Positions 40,794 through 51,070 of a DNA stretch of 64,000 nucleotides are shown piece by piece. The stretch is from Gracilaria caudata (taxonomy: Eukaryota > Rhodophyta > Florideophyceae > Gracilariales > Gracilariaceae): positions 41,933 to 105,932 of the forward strand of contig JASCIV010000005.1 in assembly GCA_030374735.1 (NCBI GenBank), given 5' to 3'. The notes beneath the pieces were generated by a model that was not told where the DNA came from, ran no database searches, and saw only the letters and a list, made by a program, of their open reading frames with translations. Each line of letters opens with the position of its first letter. Position 1 is the first letter of the stretch. A program made the position numbers and the translations under genes.

Positions 40794-41073
40794 CTTCATA
40801 CGTAGGGGTGGGACGAAATCGATTGCCATTGCTTCGAAGTGAGCAATCGCAATATCCGATTGCATTTGGGCAAACGATTGCAATCGCGATTGCTCCTGAG
40901 CGCAGACATCATGATATTTATCGCTTCGAACCCGTAAACTATTTCCACGGAGCTTCGTTTCAGTTTTACTGTACGTTACTTTCTGTCATCTTTCGCACTG
41001 GGGAGCAGGGGAGCTCGATAGCTCTAAGTATAGATCAACCCGCCGGCGGCTGTTGTACATCAAACGGGTCACT

Positions 41074-41166
41074 TTTTGGCCTTTCTGCGGAGAGAGAACT
41101 TTGTTTAACGTTCTACTACAGCTTAGTAATTAGAAGCTGTTTTCCAAAATGAAGAAGAAGAAGAAG
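41074..41166 (+). mobile_element. 5'-truncated non-LTR retrotransposon with target duplication
   Basis: A 93-bp insert flanked by the exact 12-bp direct repeat AAACGGGTCACT (41062-41073 and 41167-41178). It encodes only the last residues of an element protein (FLAFLRRENFV, then TAA), a short 3' UTR, and ends in AAAATGAAGAAGAAG. Related ends occur near 48812, 50437, 50737 and 50978. Short 3'-only copies with variable target duplications are typical of target-primed reverse transcription. Confidence 0.8.
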
Positions 41167-41321
41167 AAACGGGTCACTCTGGCCTCTGTTGGCGATTTTA
41201 AAGTTCTTTAACACGGGGTGCCTCCTGTAGTTTGATGTTTGTTCACGTATGACAATCAGACTGTTATTTATGCTGGCTGAGACCATCTGACTTCGTAAAG
41301 CACTTCCTTTATCTGTTGGGG

Positions 41322-41415
41322 TTGCTTCTATAGCAGCAATTGCAATCGCGATTACTTCTATCGCAGAAATTGCAATCGCGATTACTTCTATCGCAGAAAT
41401 TGCAATCACGATTGC
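41322..41415. repeat. 30-bp tandem repeat
   Basis: Two identical 30-bp units (41341-41370 and 41371-41400, starting tgcaatcgcgattacttcta) with partial copies on both sides. They lie in the right subterminal zone of the putative hAT-like element. Confidence 0.85.
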
Positions 41416-41722
41416 AATGGCATTGTGTGATTGCAATCGCGATTGCAATTGCGATTGCAGTTGTCTTTTGCGATTGCAATCGCTTGCATTGCAACCGTAT
41501 TGTTTCCACCCCAATGAAGGCTGCTGGGAAAGATGACGAGGCGCCTTTCGGACCGTTCCTTCCGCGTTCTCGCTTGTTAAGAGCGGCCCCGCATCAGATG
41601 CAAGTTCAAGAGTTTTTTATTCTTTGGCATGTGCCGTCAGCACGGCCTCCAATGAGCTCAGTCTGCTCTGCACCCCCCCAGTCCCTCGCAAACGTCGCCT
41701 TGCGCGCACCTCCGGAGTTGTG

Positions 41723-42862
41723 ATGCCCACGATTTTGCCGGCCTTTGTGCCGACGCTTCCGCTACGCGTCGAGCGGCAACCGTCGCGGCGTGCGCGTCCA
41801 CAGTTGCGAATGGGCACGGCGGACGGCGATGCGTTGCCGGTAGAGGTGCCGCGCTTTCTGCGCAACACGCGTGTGTTGGGCTTGGGACTGTCGGCTGTGG
41901 ACCTACTCGCGAGCGTAAAGCACTTCCCCAAGCCCGATGACAAGATTCGCACGGAGCAGCTTTGCGTGTTTGGCGGCGGCAACACTGCCAATTCGCTCAC
42001 GGGCGTCAGACGACTTGGCGTTGAATGCGTGTTGGTTTCGAAGGTGGGCGATGATATGTATGGCCGAGTTGCTGTAGAGGAACTGAGACGCGATGGCATT
42101 GATACAAGATATGTGCAGATCAAGTCGGGTGTCAACACAACTTTCACTTATGTTATTGTCGATAGTACGCAGCACACGCGCACGTGCATTTCCACTCCGG
42201 CGAGGGAGGATTTGTTTGAGAGCGATGTTCACGAGTCCATGTTGGACGGTGTGCACCTGGTTCTGCTGGATGGCCGACACACATTAGCCGCAATTCGCCT
42301 CGCGCAACTGGCAAAGGAACGTCACATACCCATTCTCCTCGATATTGAACGCAATCGCCCGCACATTGAACGCTTACTTCCATATGCTGACTATATCGTT
42401 ACCAACAGTACATATCCGTTTGTGTTCAGCCCCGCTGCAAATTCGCCAGCACAAGCGCTGCAAAACATGTTAGACCAATGCCAAGCGCGTTTTGTAATAT
42501 CCACTCGCGGCTCGTCGGGCAGCATGCTCATACGTCCCCGTTCAGCTCGCAAAATGAGCTCGGGCGTCGATTTATTGGTGCAGAGAAGAAATTTTGCGCA
42601 TGAGTCTGGAAGAGGGTACGAGCTGTTGGAATGTCCCGCGTGGCCTGTTGACAAGATTGTGGATACAACCGGTGCAGGCGACGCTTTCATTGCAGGTGTG
42701 GCGTATGGAATTGTAACCAATATGGATCTAGAGCGAATGTTATCGCTTGCGTCCTTCATTGCCGCCAAAAAACTTGCCGCTCTGGGGTCGAGGACAGCAT
42801 TAGCTAGACGCGAACAAATCCCTGACACGCTTCTGGCCACATTGCCTTCGTTATTAGATTAG
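41723..42862 (+). CDS. PfkB-family carbohydrate/nucleoside kinase
   Basis: 379 residues from ATG 41723; the same frame opens earlier with TTG. The first ~40 residues (MPTILPAFVPTLPLRVERQ, Arg-rich afterwards) resemble a plastid transit peptide. Family signatures are VLGLGLSAVDLLASVKHFP, VFGGGNTANSLTGVRRLG (PfkB signature 1 region), VSKVGDDMYGR and the ATP/anion-hole motif DTTGAGDAFIAGVAYGI, whose Asp is the catalytic base. The family phosphorylates fructose, ribose, ketohexose or nucleosides; the substrate-side residues do not allow me to choose. No fusion or truncation is visible. Confidence 0.85.
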   Translation: MPTILPAFVPTLPLRVERQPSRRARPQLRMGTADGDALPVEVPRFLRNTRVLGLGLSAVDLLASVKHFPKPDDKIRTEQLCVFGGGNTANSLTGVRRLGVECVLVSKVGDDMYGRVAVEELRRDGIDTRYVQIKSGVNTTFTYVIVDSTQHTRTCISTPAREDLFESDVHESMLDGVHLVLLDGRHTLAAIRLAQLAKERHIPILLDIERNRPHIERLLPYADYIVTNSTYPFVFSPAANSPAQALQNMLDQCQARFVISTRGSSGSMLIRPRSARKMSSGVDLLVQRRNFAHESGRGYELLECPAWPVDKIVDTTGAGDAFIAGVAYGIVTNMDLERMLSLASFIAAKKLAALGSRTALARREQIPDTLLATLPSLLD

Positions 42863-43563
42863 TTCAAATCCAACAACGAATGCAATGCAACAGCACACGA
42901 ATAGAACTCCATTTCATGTTAATGTCGCCGTTTCAGGTGCATATATAACGAATTCGCAGTACACGTGCATGTGATGCTGATCTGGTATCTACACATGTAT
43001 GGAATGCCAATCTGATACCCCCCTACCCCTTTTGACATCTTCTCGTCTAATCCGAGCCGAAGCCAGGCAAGGCAAGCACGCACGACCATGTCGTAAAGGA
43101 CGTTGGTGCTAGCCAAGGTGGCGAGCAAACATTCAACGCTGGGAGCGATAGAAAGGACAACTTATTGGTGTTTAATGATCAACAAACGTTGGAGAAAACT
43201 GCAATGATGACCTCATATTGCTGATAGTTTAGTTAGTCTTAGGGGATCTATAATTCTACAAAGGGAAGCCTAAGACGGCCCGATTTGGAGACGACAGTGG
43301 CACGAAGCTATGGTTGAGCGGGAGGGGGCCGTGCACTGCCGTGCTGCGAAGCTGAAAGCAGAGTTGTGAGTGGATTTTGGGCTCGCACTCTGGTAGGGTT
43401 GGATGGAATGGTTACCTGCTCTTTTGGACAGGTGTACGAAGAATAAGCGTTCAGAGGGTTACCTTTGTTTGAATCCGCTTGCCGTGACGACCGACTAAGA
43501 GTCAGCATGAGGCGGAGTGGGTCCCGGCGTGTATCTTCTTTCAATGACATGGTGTACGATGAG
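42863..43563. other. Intergenic, no gene seen
   Basis: 700 bp between the convergent PfkB and PHD genes. It has short frames only and no notable repeat. Confidence 0.5.
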
Positions 43564-44361
43564 TTACGAGGGCTGTTTGTTCATGGCACCCACTGCTCTC
43601 GCTCTCATCTGTTGGGAGCTGAAATGAGTTTCCAAAACTGAAAGAACGTGGAGGGCTTGCTCGTTACGTAGCATATGTGCCACCGGCTGAAGATCACGAG
43701 CCAGACGTACGACGTTGCGGGCAGGAGCGACACGCAGGCCATTGCTCACCAGTGGAACGCCCGTATCGGTCGCGCTAGTCGAGCCGTTTTGCAAATCCGG
43801 TTGTGAAGAGGTACGCATACGCTTGCAGCGCTCCTTCGGAGGGAGCGATCTCAATGGGCGGCGTGGCGGTGGGTGCGGCACGGAAAGCTGACCATTTGGG
43901 GTGTGATCAGCTGGTGGAGCGCGCTTTGTAGCGAACAGATCGAGCATCTTGAAACGAAGTTTGAGAGGGAGCGACGGAAAGTTGTGAATGTCAAGCATGA
44001 CGTTTCGGAAGTTGGCCACGGTGGCGGCGCGAGAGTGCTGGTTGTACAGCGTCTCGCTGGTGCAGTTGGCGCAGTGCCACTCGCCTTTGGGAATGTCCTT
44101 GAGGCGCGGATGCAGACAGCCGATGTGAAAGGCTCGGTCACAGCTGTCGCAGAGAAGCATATGTTCACCCGGCCTGTTGGAGGAGCAGCAAATGCGACAG
44201 CGACCGTAGAGCTCGTCTTGACGCTCGTGCTCGGCTGTCTTCTGTATGGATCCACGCTGCTCGCTCACGGTGGCGAACGGGACGAAGGTGATGGTGCGGT
44301 ACGCCTCGATTAGGAAGTCGTCGTACATGACGAGGTGGGGGGCGGCGAGCGGGGCGGCCAT
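43564..44361 (-). CDS. PHD-finger protein
   Basis: 265 residues from ATG 44361 (MAAPLAAPHLVMYDD); the open frame continues upstream to a GTG but that part is GC-rich and low complexity. One PHD zinc finger covers residues ~54-101 with ligands C55, C58, C71, C74, H79, C82, C97 and C100 (C4HC3), including LLCDSCDRAFHIGCL and PKGEWHCANC. PHD fingers usually read histone H3 tails, so a nuclear role is likely. There is no conserved aromatic-cage Trp before the finger that I can assign, so the methylation state read is open. The C-terminal half is basic and Pro-rich, with a helical stretch near the end (RNEQALHVLSVLETHF). It is divergent from PP5, with 830 bp between. Confidence 0.82.
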   Translation of the reverse strand: MAAPLAAPHLVMYDDFLIEAYRTITFVPFATVSEQRGSIQKTAEHERQDELYGRCRICCSSNRPGEHMLLCDSCDRAFHIGCLHPRLKDIPKGEWHCANCTSETLYNQHSRAATVANFRNVMLDIHNFPSLPLKLRFKMLDLFATKRAPPADHTPNGQLSVPHPPPRRPLRSLPPKERCKRMRTSSQPDLQNGSTSATDTGVPLVSNGLRVAPARNVVRLARDLQPVAHMLRNEQALHVLSVLETHFSSQQMRARAVGAMNKQPS

Positions 44362-45191
44362 AGTGTGGATGAGTTGTTCCGTACGGGAGGGAATGGGTGG
44401 AAACAGCGAGCGGGGCGACAGAGCTTGACAAAGAAGGCAGTCGGTGTGCGGCTCGTGGCACAGCTGGCGAACAAGCAGGGGGTGGAAAGCTGGCGAGGAA
44501 TGGGTGACGCGAGTGGAGGGGCACTGGCGGGGCGCAGGTGAGCAGCTTGGCAATGGGGCTTGGTGGACAAGAGACAGGCGAGAAGCGCGACAGCAGCCGA
44601 GGAGGCAGCCTGAACACAAGGCGGTAGCGGAAGTGTTCGACAGGACGGCGCGGCTTTGAAGAGGAGGGGGTATGGCGTGTCCACACGGCGCGAGTCCCCG
44701 TGCGAACACTGCGGTCCGTTGCTCGTACCCTCCTCCTGCTGTGCCGCAAAGAGCGAGGCAGGCAAAAGCGTGCGACACACCACGCCGAGCGAAGCATGGC
44801 ACACCAGCGCACTCGAGCGCACGCGCGCTGCACGTGTCGGCGCGCACGCGCGAATGGTTGCCGCCCCATTTGCGCCGCCGGCGCTGACCCGTCGGGCTGC
44901 TACGTGACCCCGCTGGACCCCGCGCGTCCGAATGCGATATGTATACATGGCGCACTGTCATGGTGGCGCGCCCCGCGTACATGACATTGCGCCGCCATCG
45001 CCATGCACACACGTACGTACGCTTTCGCTCTTCGTGCGGGTTGCGCGCGGCGCGATCTTATTAGCGCCGTCGTCTCATCGCGTCATCGCGCATGCTTCCA
45101 GCCCTGGCGCACGAGCTTGCGCTTGTGAGTGTCCTTGTTTGGCTGCGCAAGTCTTATTCTCCCCTTCTTTGAGTCGACTTGCCTTTGCGCA
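44362..45191. promoter_or_regulatory. Divergent PHD / PP5 upstream region
   Basis: 830 bp, GC-rich, between the two start codons. Long frames on both strands here begin with non-ATG codons and have skewed Arg/Ala/Pro composition, so I regard them as compositional. A CACGTG lies near 44832. Confidence 0.45.
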
Positions 45192-46688
45192 ATGAATGCG
45201 GACGTGTTGTGTGAGGAAAAGCTCGACCCTGTCAATCAGCTCAAGAAGCAGGCCAATCAATGCTTTAAGTCCAACCGCTTTCATGAGGCCGAGGAACTCT
45301 ACACCCTTGCGCTCAAGCAGGCTTCCACTCTAGAGGCTGACGGTAAAACCCAGGCCGTCTTGCTGGGCAATCGCGCGTTCACTAGACTTAAGCTGGAGCA
45401 GTATGGATTCGCCATCAATGACGCCACCAGCGCTCTTTCGCACGATCCTAACTATATCAAGGCTTACTATCGCCGCGGAAGTGCTTATTTTGCACTCAGC
45501 AAGTACAAGGACGCTAAGAGAGACTACGCTATCATTGCGCAGAGAATTCCTGAAAACAAGGACACAGCCGCCAAGCTCAGGGAATGTGAAAAGAGAATCA
45601 AGGAGGCTGCGTTTGCAAAGGCCATCGAAAGCGACTCGTTGCGCGTCCGCGTCTGTGATACTATCGATGTCGCTTCCATGCAGGTGCCAGACTCTTATGA
45701 AGGGCCTCGAATACAACCCGATGGCGAGATCACTGAACAGTTTGTGCGCGATCTCATCGAATGCTTCCGTAAGCAGAAGAGCTTGCACGTCAAGTATGCT
45801 GCAATGATCGTGCTTGCCGCCAAGAAGATATTTGATCAATTGCCCAACGTGGTTGAGTTGCCTGTCACCGCGGGCAACTCTATCACCGTCTGTGGCGATG
45901 TTCATGGACAGTACTATGATTTGGCAAATGCCATTTTCGAACGCAATGGACTGCCGAGTGCGAAGAACCCGTACTTGTTTAACGGTGATTTTGTGGATAG
46001 AGGATCCTTCAGCGTTGAGGTCATCCTCACTTTGTTGGCTTTCAAGGCGTGGTGTCCCGAGGCCATACATCTCACACGCGGTAATCATGAGTCGCTCAAC
46101 ATGAATCGCATTTACGGCTTTGAAGGCGAAGTAAGAGTCAAGTATACCGAGACCATCTTCAATTTGTTCACTGAGACTTTTCAGAGCTTGCCTTTGGCAT
46201 ATATTCTGGACGGAAGCAGCACGCCTGATGGACGAAAGGCTTTCGTAGTACACGGTGGTCTGTTCTCAAAAGATGGCGTAACCATTGCAGACATAAACGC
46301 ACTCAACCGAAAATGTGAGCCCGATTCGGGACTCATGGCCGAAATGCTCTGGAGTGATCCGCAGGAGGAAAATGGCTGGGGTCCCTCGAAGAGAGGCATT
46401 GGTGTGGCATTTGGCCCCGATGTCACATACCGCTTTTTGGAGCTCAATGGTCTAGACATCGTCGTCAGGTCTCATGAAATGAAGGATGCCGGTTTTGAAG
46501 TATCTGCGAATGGCCGACTAATAACAATTTTCTCTGCTCCTAACTACTGTGACCAGATGGGAAACCAAGGTGCCTATATCCGATTTAAGTCTGACATGGA
46601 GCCTTCTTTCGTCCAATTTGGGGCCGTACCACATCCGCATGTTCCCCCGATGCAGTATGCGTCTAAGCTGCTTATGGGATCTCAGTGA
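45192..46688 (+). CDS. Serine/threonine protein phosphatase 5
   Basis: 498 residues from ATG 45192, almost exactly the length of human PP5 (499); an upstream GTG start is discarded. Three TPR motifs cover ~12-135 (QANQCFKSNRFHEAEELYTL, LLGNRAFTRLKLEQYGFAI, AYYRRGSAYFALSKYKDA) and bind Hsp90. The PPP catalytic domain has GDVHGQ, GDFVDRG, RGNHES and VVHGGLF metal-binding motifs, and ends with SAPNYCDQMGNQGAYIRF. The C-terminus MQYASKLLMGSQ matches the autoinhibitory helix of PP5. It dephosphorylates Hsp90 clients and co-chaperones. All catalytic residues I can check are present. Confidence 0.95.
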   Translation: MNADVLCEEKLDPVNQLKKQANQCFKSNRFHEAEELYTLALKQASTLEADGKTQAVLLGNRAFTRLKLEQYGFAINDATSALSHDPNYIKAYYRRGSAYFALSKYKDAKRDYAIIAQRIPENKDTAAKLRECEKRIKEAAFAKAIESDSLRVRVCDTIDVASMQVPDSYEGPRIQPDGEITEQFVRDLIECFRKQKSLHVKYAAMIVLAAKKIFDQLPNVVELPVTAGNSITVCGDVHGQYYDLANAIFERNGLPSAKNPYLFNGDFVDRGSFSVEVILTLLAFKAWCPEAIHLTRGNHESLNMNRIYGFEGEVRVKYTETIFNLFTETFQSLPLAYILDGSSTPDGRKAFVVHGGLFSKDGVTIADINALNRKCEPDSGLMAEMLWSDPQEENGWGPSKRGIGVAFGPDVTYRFLELNGLDIVVRSHEMKDAGFEVSANGRLITIFSAPNYCDQMGNQGAYIRFKSDMEPSFVQFGAVPHPHVPPMQYASKLLMGSQ

Positions 46689-48600
46689 TGAGGGGTTTAG
46701 ACAGGATGACTTCCCATTACCCCGCGCTTTGAAGTCCAAGCGGACGCTTCGATTTGTATGCAAAGCTGCTATATGAACGAATGCGTTGCAAGTAGTCTCT
46801 GAGTTTTTTTTTGCAAGGGTTCATTTCTTTATTCTTTCGACTTGTTTTTCGACAGGATGCTGGTGGTCTTCATTCAGGAGTCTAACTCATATAACTGTTC
46901 ATAATAACCTTCTCAAACTGCGATTTTTCAGATGCCGGCGCCGCGAATAGGCTAATTGGAATGTGCTTTTTCTCGGTTCAGATGCGCGCTCAGCGTTGTG
47001 ACTGTATGAAACAGCATAAGGTGTGTGGCATGCGTTTGGCTAATGGCACATGCCAGCATTTTACTACGAGAGCGCCGAGTCGGTGGACTGATGAGTTGCT
47101 GCTGTTGTAAACCAGTTCTCGAACGCTCATGTCTTAGGCTGGAGAGTGAGAATAGACACTGGTGAACGTGAGATTTGTTGAGGGTGTTTCGAAGCTTTTC
47201 AGAGGATTCGAAGCCTTTCCATTTTGCATATGGTTGTCATTTCTTGCCTTCTGACGGGAGTATCACACCAAGCAAGAGCCCAGCGATTGGCTCAGAAGGG
47301 CAGGATGTGAAGCACAACGAGAAGTCCATTTAAGGTCAAAATGCTTACCATTTCTGAGAGAGACCGATTGTCTTCTCAGGAACTTCAAGCAGTTAGTTCG
47401 ATAAGGTGCATGACGGCACAGCAACCCTAGCTTCGCCGCGAGTAAATCCTCTCTTCTGTGGTTCAAAGGCATGTACATTGTATCTGCAATAACTTAGCAC
47501 CTGCAGTCTTCTCCCCTTTGCCTCGTCAGACTCAGCAAACCATTGATGTAGTCCGCTCTCTTACAAAACATACTCCTCGTGCTTGTATAGTGGAGCCTCT
47601 TTTTCTCCTGATAATCATGGGCCATACAACCCCGCATAGAATGCTACCTTCGTACTTGCGAAACTGTCGTAGTCTATATATCAGAAAGGGATGAGGTGCA
47701 GAACGCTAACCCTTACTCAGGGCAAAGCCCAAGAGTGCGCCAAGTTGTTGAGTATTCGCCCCTATGTTACCACAGTCGCTGCTTGTACTGGCATTCTGTA
47801 GCTGCACGTAGTTTTCAAAAATGAAGTTCTCGACGGCGTCTTCTTCTTCTTCTTCTTTATTGTGAGCGCGTATCGTTCATTATTCAATGACGCGTGGGGA
47901 TCGTTTATATCCCCCAGCAACCTATAATACGTCCCGGAGATAGCCTACGCATTGGCTGTATAACTACAACCGTGTTACGCTCACTTAATGCCCAGCTTGA
48001 TCACTTAAAACGAATTAGACCTCTAAGGCGCTCTCTATCTGCGTGAGCATTTCGCTACCGACGTTTATCGCCTTTGCAGCTCTCCTTACCATCATTCACA
48101 ATCCTCAGTCCCCTCAATGAGCTGACGGCGTCTTCCAAGCACACAGGTACCTTCGGGAGCAGTGTCGAAACTCGAGCTGTTCAAATTTCGCCTAGTCGGG
48201 GGTCTCGATGAGTACATTAAAACAAATTTTTGTGAGACTCCGTTGTTAAACGATTTTTAACTAGTTCGTCAACACCTATCTCTACATATCTCAGAAGCAG
48301 CGACGGTTTCTTATCTCTTCTTTCTTTATTTTGGACGTTTCTTATCTCGTGACCGTTCTCATGTCCTATCTCGATTCTACTATAACTGCAGTTCCATTAC
48401 CCTCCCCATCACTCTCTTTTTCACACTATCAACTTATCCTGAGCAGCTTAGACTCGGGTTGGATAGGATAGATGCAGAAACTCATGATGACAGTGCTAGC
48501 CAGCTCTTGTTAAGATCTTTACCATCAGCGTTTGCACAGGCTGTCTCGAAGAGAAGCATAAAATACGTTATCGCAGCTGTTTTATGAGACATTCACCATT
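46689..48600. other. Gene-poor region, first part
   Basis: No supported gene in 1.9 kb. The only marked feature is a CTT/TTC tract followed by TTTATTG at 47838-47862, which on the minus strand reads CAATAAAGAAGAAGAAG, the same ending as the retrotransposon copies nearby. An intact coding end next to it could not be recognised. Confidence 0.5.
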
Positions 48601-48639
48601 ACTGCATCCTCTGAGTACGCATTCTCAACGCAAAAGGCT

Positions 48640-49062
48640 GTGGTCTGCATTTGTCGGCGGGGGGTAGTGAACACGGTTGAGCACTCCATTTTGAGGTGTC
48701 CAAACAGGACCTGTCCATACGTTTATGCTTGCCTGCCGATTGCGAACGTCTGTCTTGCTGTTAGCCAGATTATTAGAAAGTGGTCTGAAATGACCATTTC
48801 AATGGTACTGGCCTTCCTAGTGAGAGAGCGTTTCTTCGAGCAGAGGGGCTCTATACTATACCATAATGAGGCTAGAATACCCATTAATATAGAGAGAGGA
48901 GTAAATCTCCTTCAGCTGGGCTGTCGTTCTCTCTTCTTTTGAAACATAAGCTTAATTACGACTTATTGCGGAACCTTCTTGTTGACAAAGTGCTCTTTCA
49001 CTGGAAAGGCCAACATCAGCTGAACTAAACTTTGACTCACGAGGTTTAAGAAGAAGAACATG
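48640..49062 (+). mobile_element. Non-LTR retrotransposon 3' remnant
   Basis: The frame 48640-48942 carries CICRRGVVNTVEHSILRCPN, the zinc-knuckle-like Cys/His motif found after the reverse transcriptase domain of many LINE elements, and then LAFLVRERFF, the conserved end also seen in the other copies here. A TTTAAGAAGAAGAAC tail lies near 49046. The upstream reverse transcriptase is missing or decayed beyond recognition. Confidence 0.6.
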
Positions 49063-49650
49063 TGTGGCGATTCGCAATGCAGCGCACTTGTCTACTCTTT
49101 AGAGAGTTAAACCACAAGGTACATTTATTGACTTCGTACAACTGAAAAGCAACTCTATCCATAACGTCACAAATAATATTCTGGACCGATATTCTTTGCA
49201 AAGCTCTAGCTGCAGCTTGTTGATCGTTTCCGAAATTGTTATCTATCGCTTCACCAACGGTGATACATTGTACGTCCAAAAGTTGTTACCTTCGCAAAAA
49301 GGGCTAGGCTGCCACGTATTCTTGTCCAACGAATCTGTCTTTCAGCGGCTTCTGGGAGCTTGAAATGTGTGAGTAGAAATGTAGTGCTTCTGCTTCTCTT
49401 GTCTGGTAGTTTATATGCCTTTCAATCGCAAAAGCATCAGCACAATTGTGAAAAAAGACCAACATCGAATTAAGACCTCATACTTTCTTATCGTAACCCA
49501 GTGAGTGTAGCACAGCTACTCTCTCTCTAATACGGGTGCAGTAGTCTAATTCCTACGTACTGCAGAACGCTTCTGTTCAAAGAAACGCTCTTTCACTACT
49601 TAGCCCAGCACGTTTTCGGGCCAGCACAGCTACTGATTAGTAGTTAGCAC

Positions 49651-49756
49651 TAAAGACCTAGCAACCTACAAAACCTTTATACTGCTGCCACTAAAGTTGG
49701 TGAAGTTTAAAGTTAGTGGCTGCAGTATAAAGGTTTTGTAGGTTGCTAGGTCTTTA
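49651..49756. repeat. Near-perfect 44-bp hairpin
   Basis: Arms 49651-49694 and 49713-49756 are complementary at 43 of 44 positions, with an 18-nt loop (49695-49712). It could be a foldback/MITE element or a small-RNA hairpin precursor; it encodes no protein. Confidence 0.9.
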
Positions 49757-49987
49757 ACAAACCCGCGCGTGTGAGAATTAGCGTATGCGTTTCGTAAACA
49801 GAGAGGGAGAGAGAGGGAGTCTGTAGAGTACGAGAACACGTGTCGCCTTCGTCGACAATGAACGGCCTCGGGAAGAACATACGTAGTTGCTTGCTTTCGA
49901 ATCTATGCTTTACATCTACGGCAGGTCATTCCAATGGCTTAGTGGGGATGAAATAGAAGTCCTCCATTTTAACAGGAAGCCTGGAAA

Positions 49988-50284
49988 TGTCTTCTTTCTT
50001 CTTTATTGCAGACAACAACCCTCAATTGCTAGGTTGGAGTTAACTTTTCAGTCTTGAAAGGTTTCTCTCTTCTAGAATGCTAATAACCTATGTGGATTCT
50101 GTCTAACCAAATCTTGAAGATTTAAATTGCGTCGCTCGACATCTAGCGAAAGTTCTTCTCGACGGGAGACTTTTGTCAGAGGATATCTGAGCACTATGTG
50201 CTCTGCATCCTTGTTCATCTTTGTACCGCACTCACATCTCAAACACTTCTGGTTCATATAGAACGCGACTAGGTAGAGATTCAA
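49988..50284 (-). mobile_element. Non-LTR retrotransposon 3' remnant, minus strand
   Basis: The minus frame 50284-50072 reads CLRCECGTKMNKDAEHIVLR, then REELSLDVERRN and QNPHRLLAF before its stop: the post-reverse-transcriptase Cys/His motif and C-terminus of a LINE protein. About 65 bp beyond the stop is CAATAAAGAAGAAAGAAGA, the family's 3' tail. No upstream reverse transcriptase is recognisable. Confidence 0.7.
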
Positions 50285-50436
50285 AACGTGTCCTGGGCTG
50301 AGAGCACTTTAGCTTTTCCGGCGGTATGGCAACTTCTTCGTCTTCAGAAGAAGAATTCTTTGTAATGCTTCGAAGCATTGCAAACACAGGAACCGCAAAT
50401 TACGGAAGGCGATTATCAGACAACGAGAGTTGGCCT

Positions 50437-50525
50437 TCTTAGTGAGAGAGCGTTTCTTTCAGCAACGTTCTGCACATAGTTCTAATTAAGCTAGTGTGCT
50501 TATAAACGAGAGAGAGAGATCAGAC
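50437..50525 (+). mobile_element. Non-LTR retrotransposon 3' end fragment
   Basis: Encodes LAFLVRERFFQQ in the same phase as the copy at 48.8 kb; the DNA ttggccttcttagtgagaga matches it closely. It is followed by a short AT-rich stretch and a GA-rich tail. Only the extreme 3' end is present. Confidence 0.55.
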
Positions 50526-50736
50526 AACGACATCGGAAATTTTTGGACTGTGAGGAGTATTTCTCATGGCAGCACATCCCACGCCTCACAACATGAGGCA
50601 GTAATCGCAGTTGCACCCTACATCAAGTGATGCGTCCACCTTAAGGAAGAAGACAGAGAGCGAAAAAAAGGAAGAAAAAGGAGAACCGCAAGCGACATGA
50701 TTATGTTTGAAGCTTTGTTTCTTGTGCATTATATAG

Positions 50737-50832
50737 TAGTTTTGGCTTTCTTAATGAGACAACGTTTGATAAGTAACTCTCTTTGCTACGTATGAACAGA
50801 GCGTAGTATGCCCTTTACGTAGTTAGATACTG
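50737..50832 (+). mobile_element. Degenerate retrotransposon end fragment
   Basis: Encodes LAFLMRQRLIS, a diverged version of the family C-terminus. The similarity is short, so confidence is limited. Confidence 0.4.
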
Positions 50833-50977
50833 GAGTGACTACTTCAAATCTTATGTGGTCGACCAGTGGCGACACCGAAGAATTACCAAGGTTAACCTTC
50901 GCCGCAGAATGGTTTGTGTCTTTGCCTCAAATTGTGAGAGCCGAACAAAAGGAGCAGATGGAAGCGCCAGTCGATTT

Positions 50978-51070
50978 CTGGCCTTTTTAGGGAGAGAGAA
51001 GTACCTTTAGGTGCTGCTTGGTTGTGTTAGGAATTAGAGCACAAGTTCCACAATAAAGAAGAAAAGGAGC
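50978..51070 (+). mobile_element. Non-LTR retrotransposon 3' end fragment
   Basis: Encodes FLAFLGREKYL then TAG, followed by a 3' UTR alignable with the 41-kb copy (tgttaggaattaga, agttccac) and the tail AATAAAGAAGAAAAGG. I could not find a clear target duplication. Confidence 0.6.

Larger units (their letters stand above)
40803..41514. mobile_element. Putative hAT-like non-autonomous DNA element
   Basis: The left end reads TAGGGGTGG and the right end, on the other strand, TTGGGGTGG; similarity between the ends continues imperfectly for ~30 bp. TAGGGGTGGG is a frequent hAT-superfamily terminus. The subterminal zones are crowded with GATTGCAATCGC-type motifs on both sides, as in transposase-binding regions. 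There is no transposase frame, and I could not find a matching 8-bp target duplication, so the call is tentative. A short retrotransposon copy is inserted inside it. Confidence 0.45.

Noticed and set aside
40795..41522. 8-bp target duplication around the hAT-like element
   Set aside because: The flanks ttcatacg and tgaaggct do not match, so the duplication claim is not made and the element stays tentative.
44362..45012. N-terminal extension of the PHD protein by 217 residues
   Set aside because: It opens with GTG and is low-complexity Arg/Ala/Pro/Ser sequence; the ATG at 44361 gives a compact protein.
47838..47862. CTT repeat as a minus-strand retrotransposon end
   Set aside because: The tail sequence fits the family, but no coding end or 3' UTR similarity could be recognised next to it; a simple microsatellite is equally likely.
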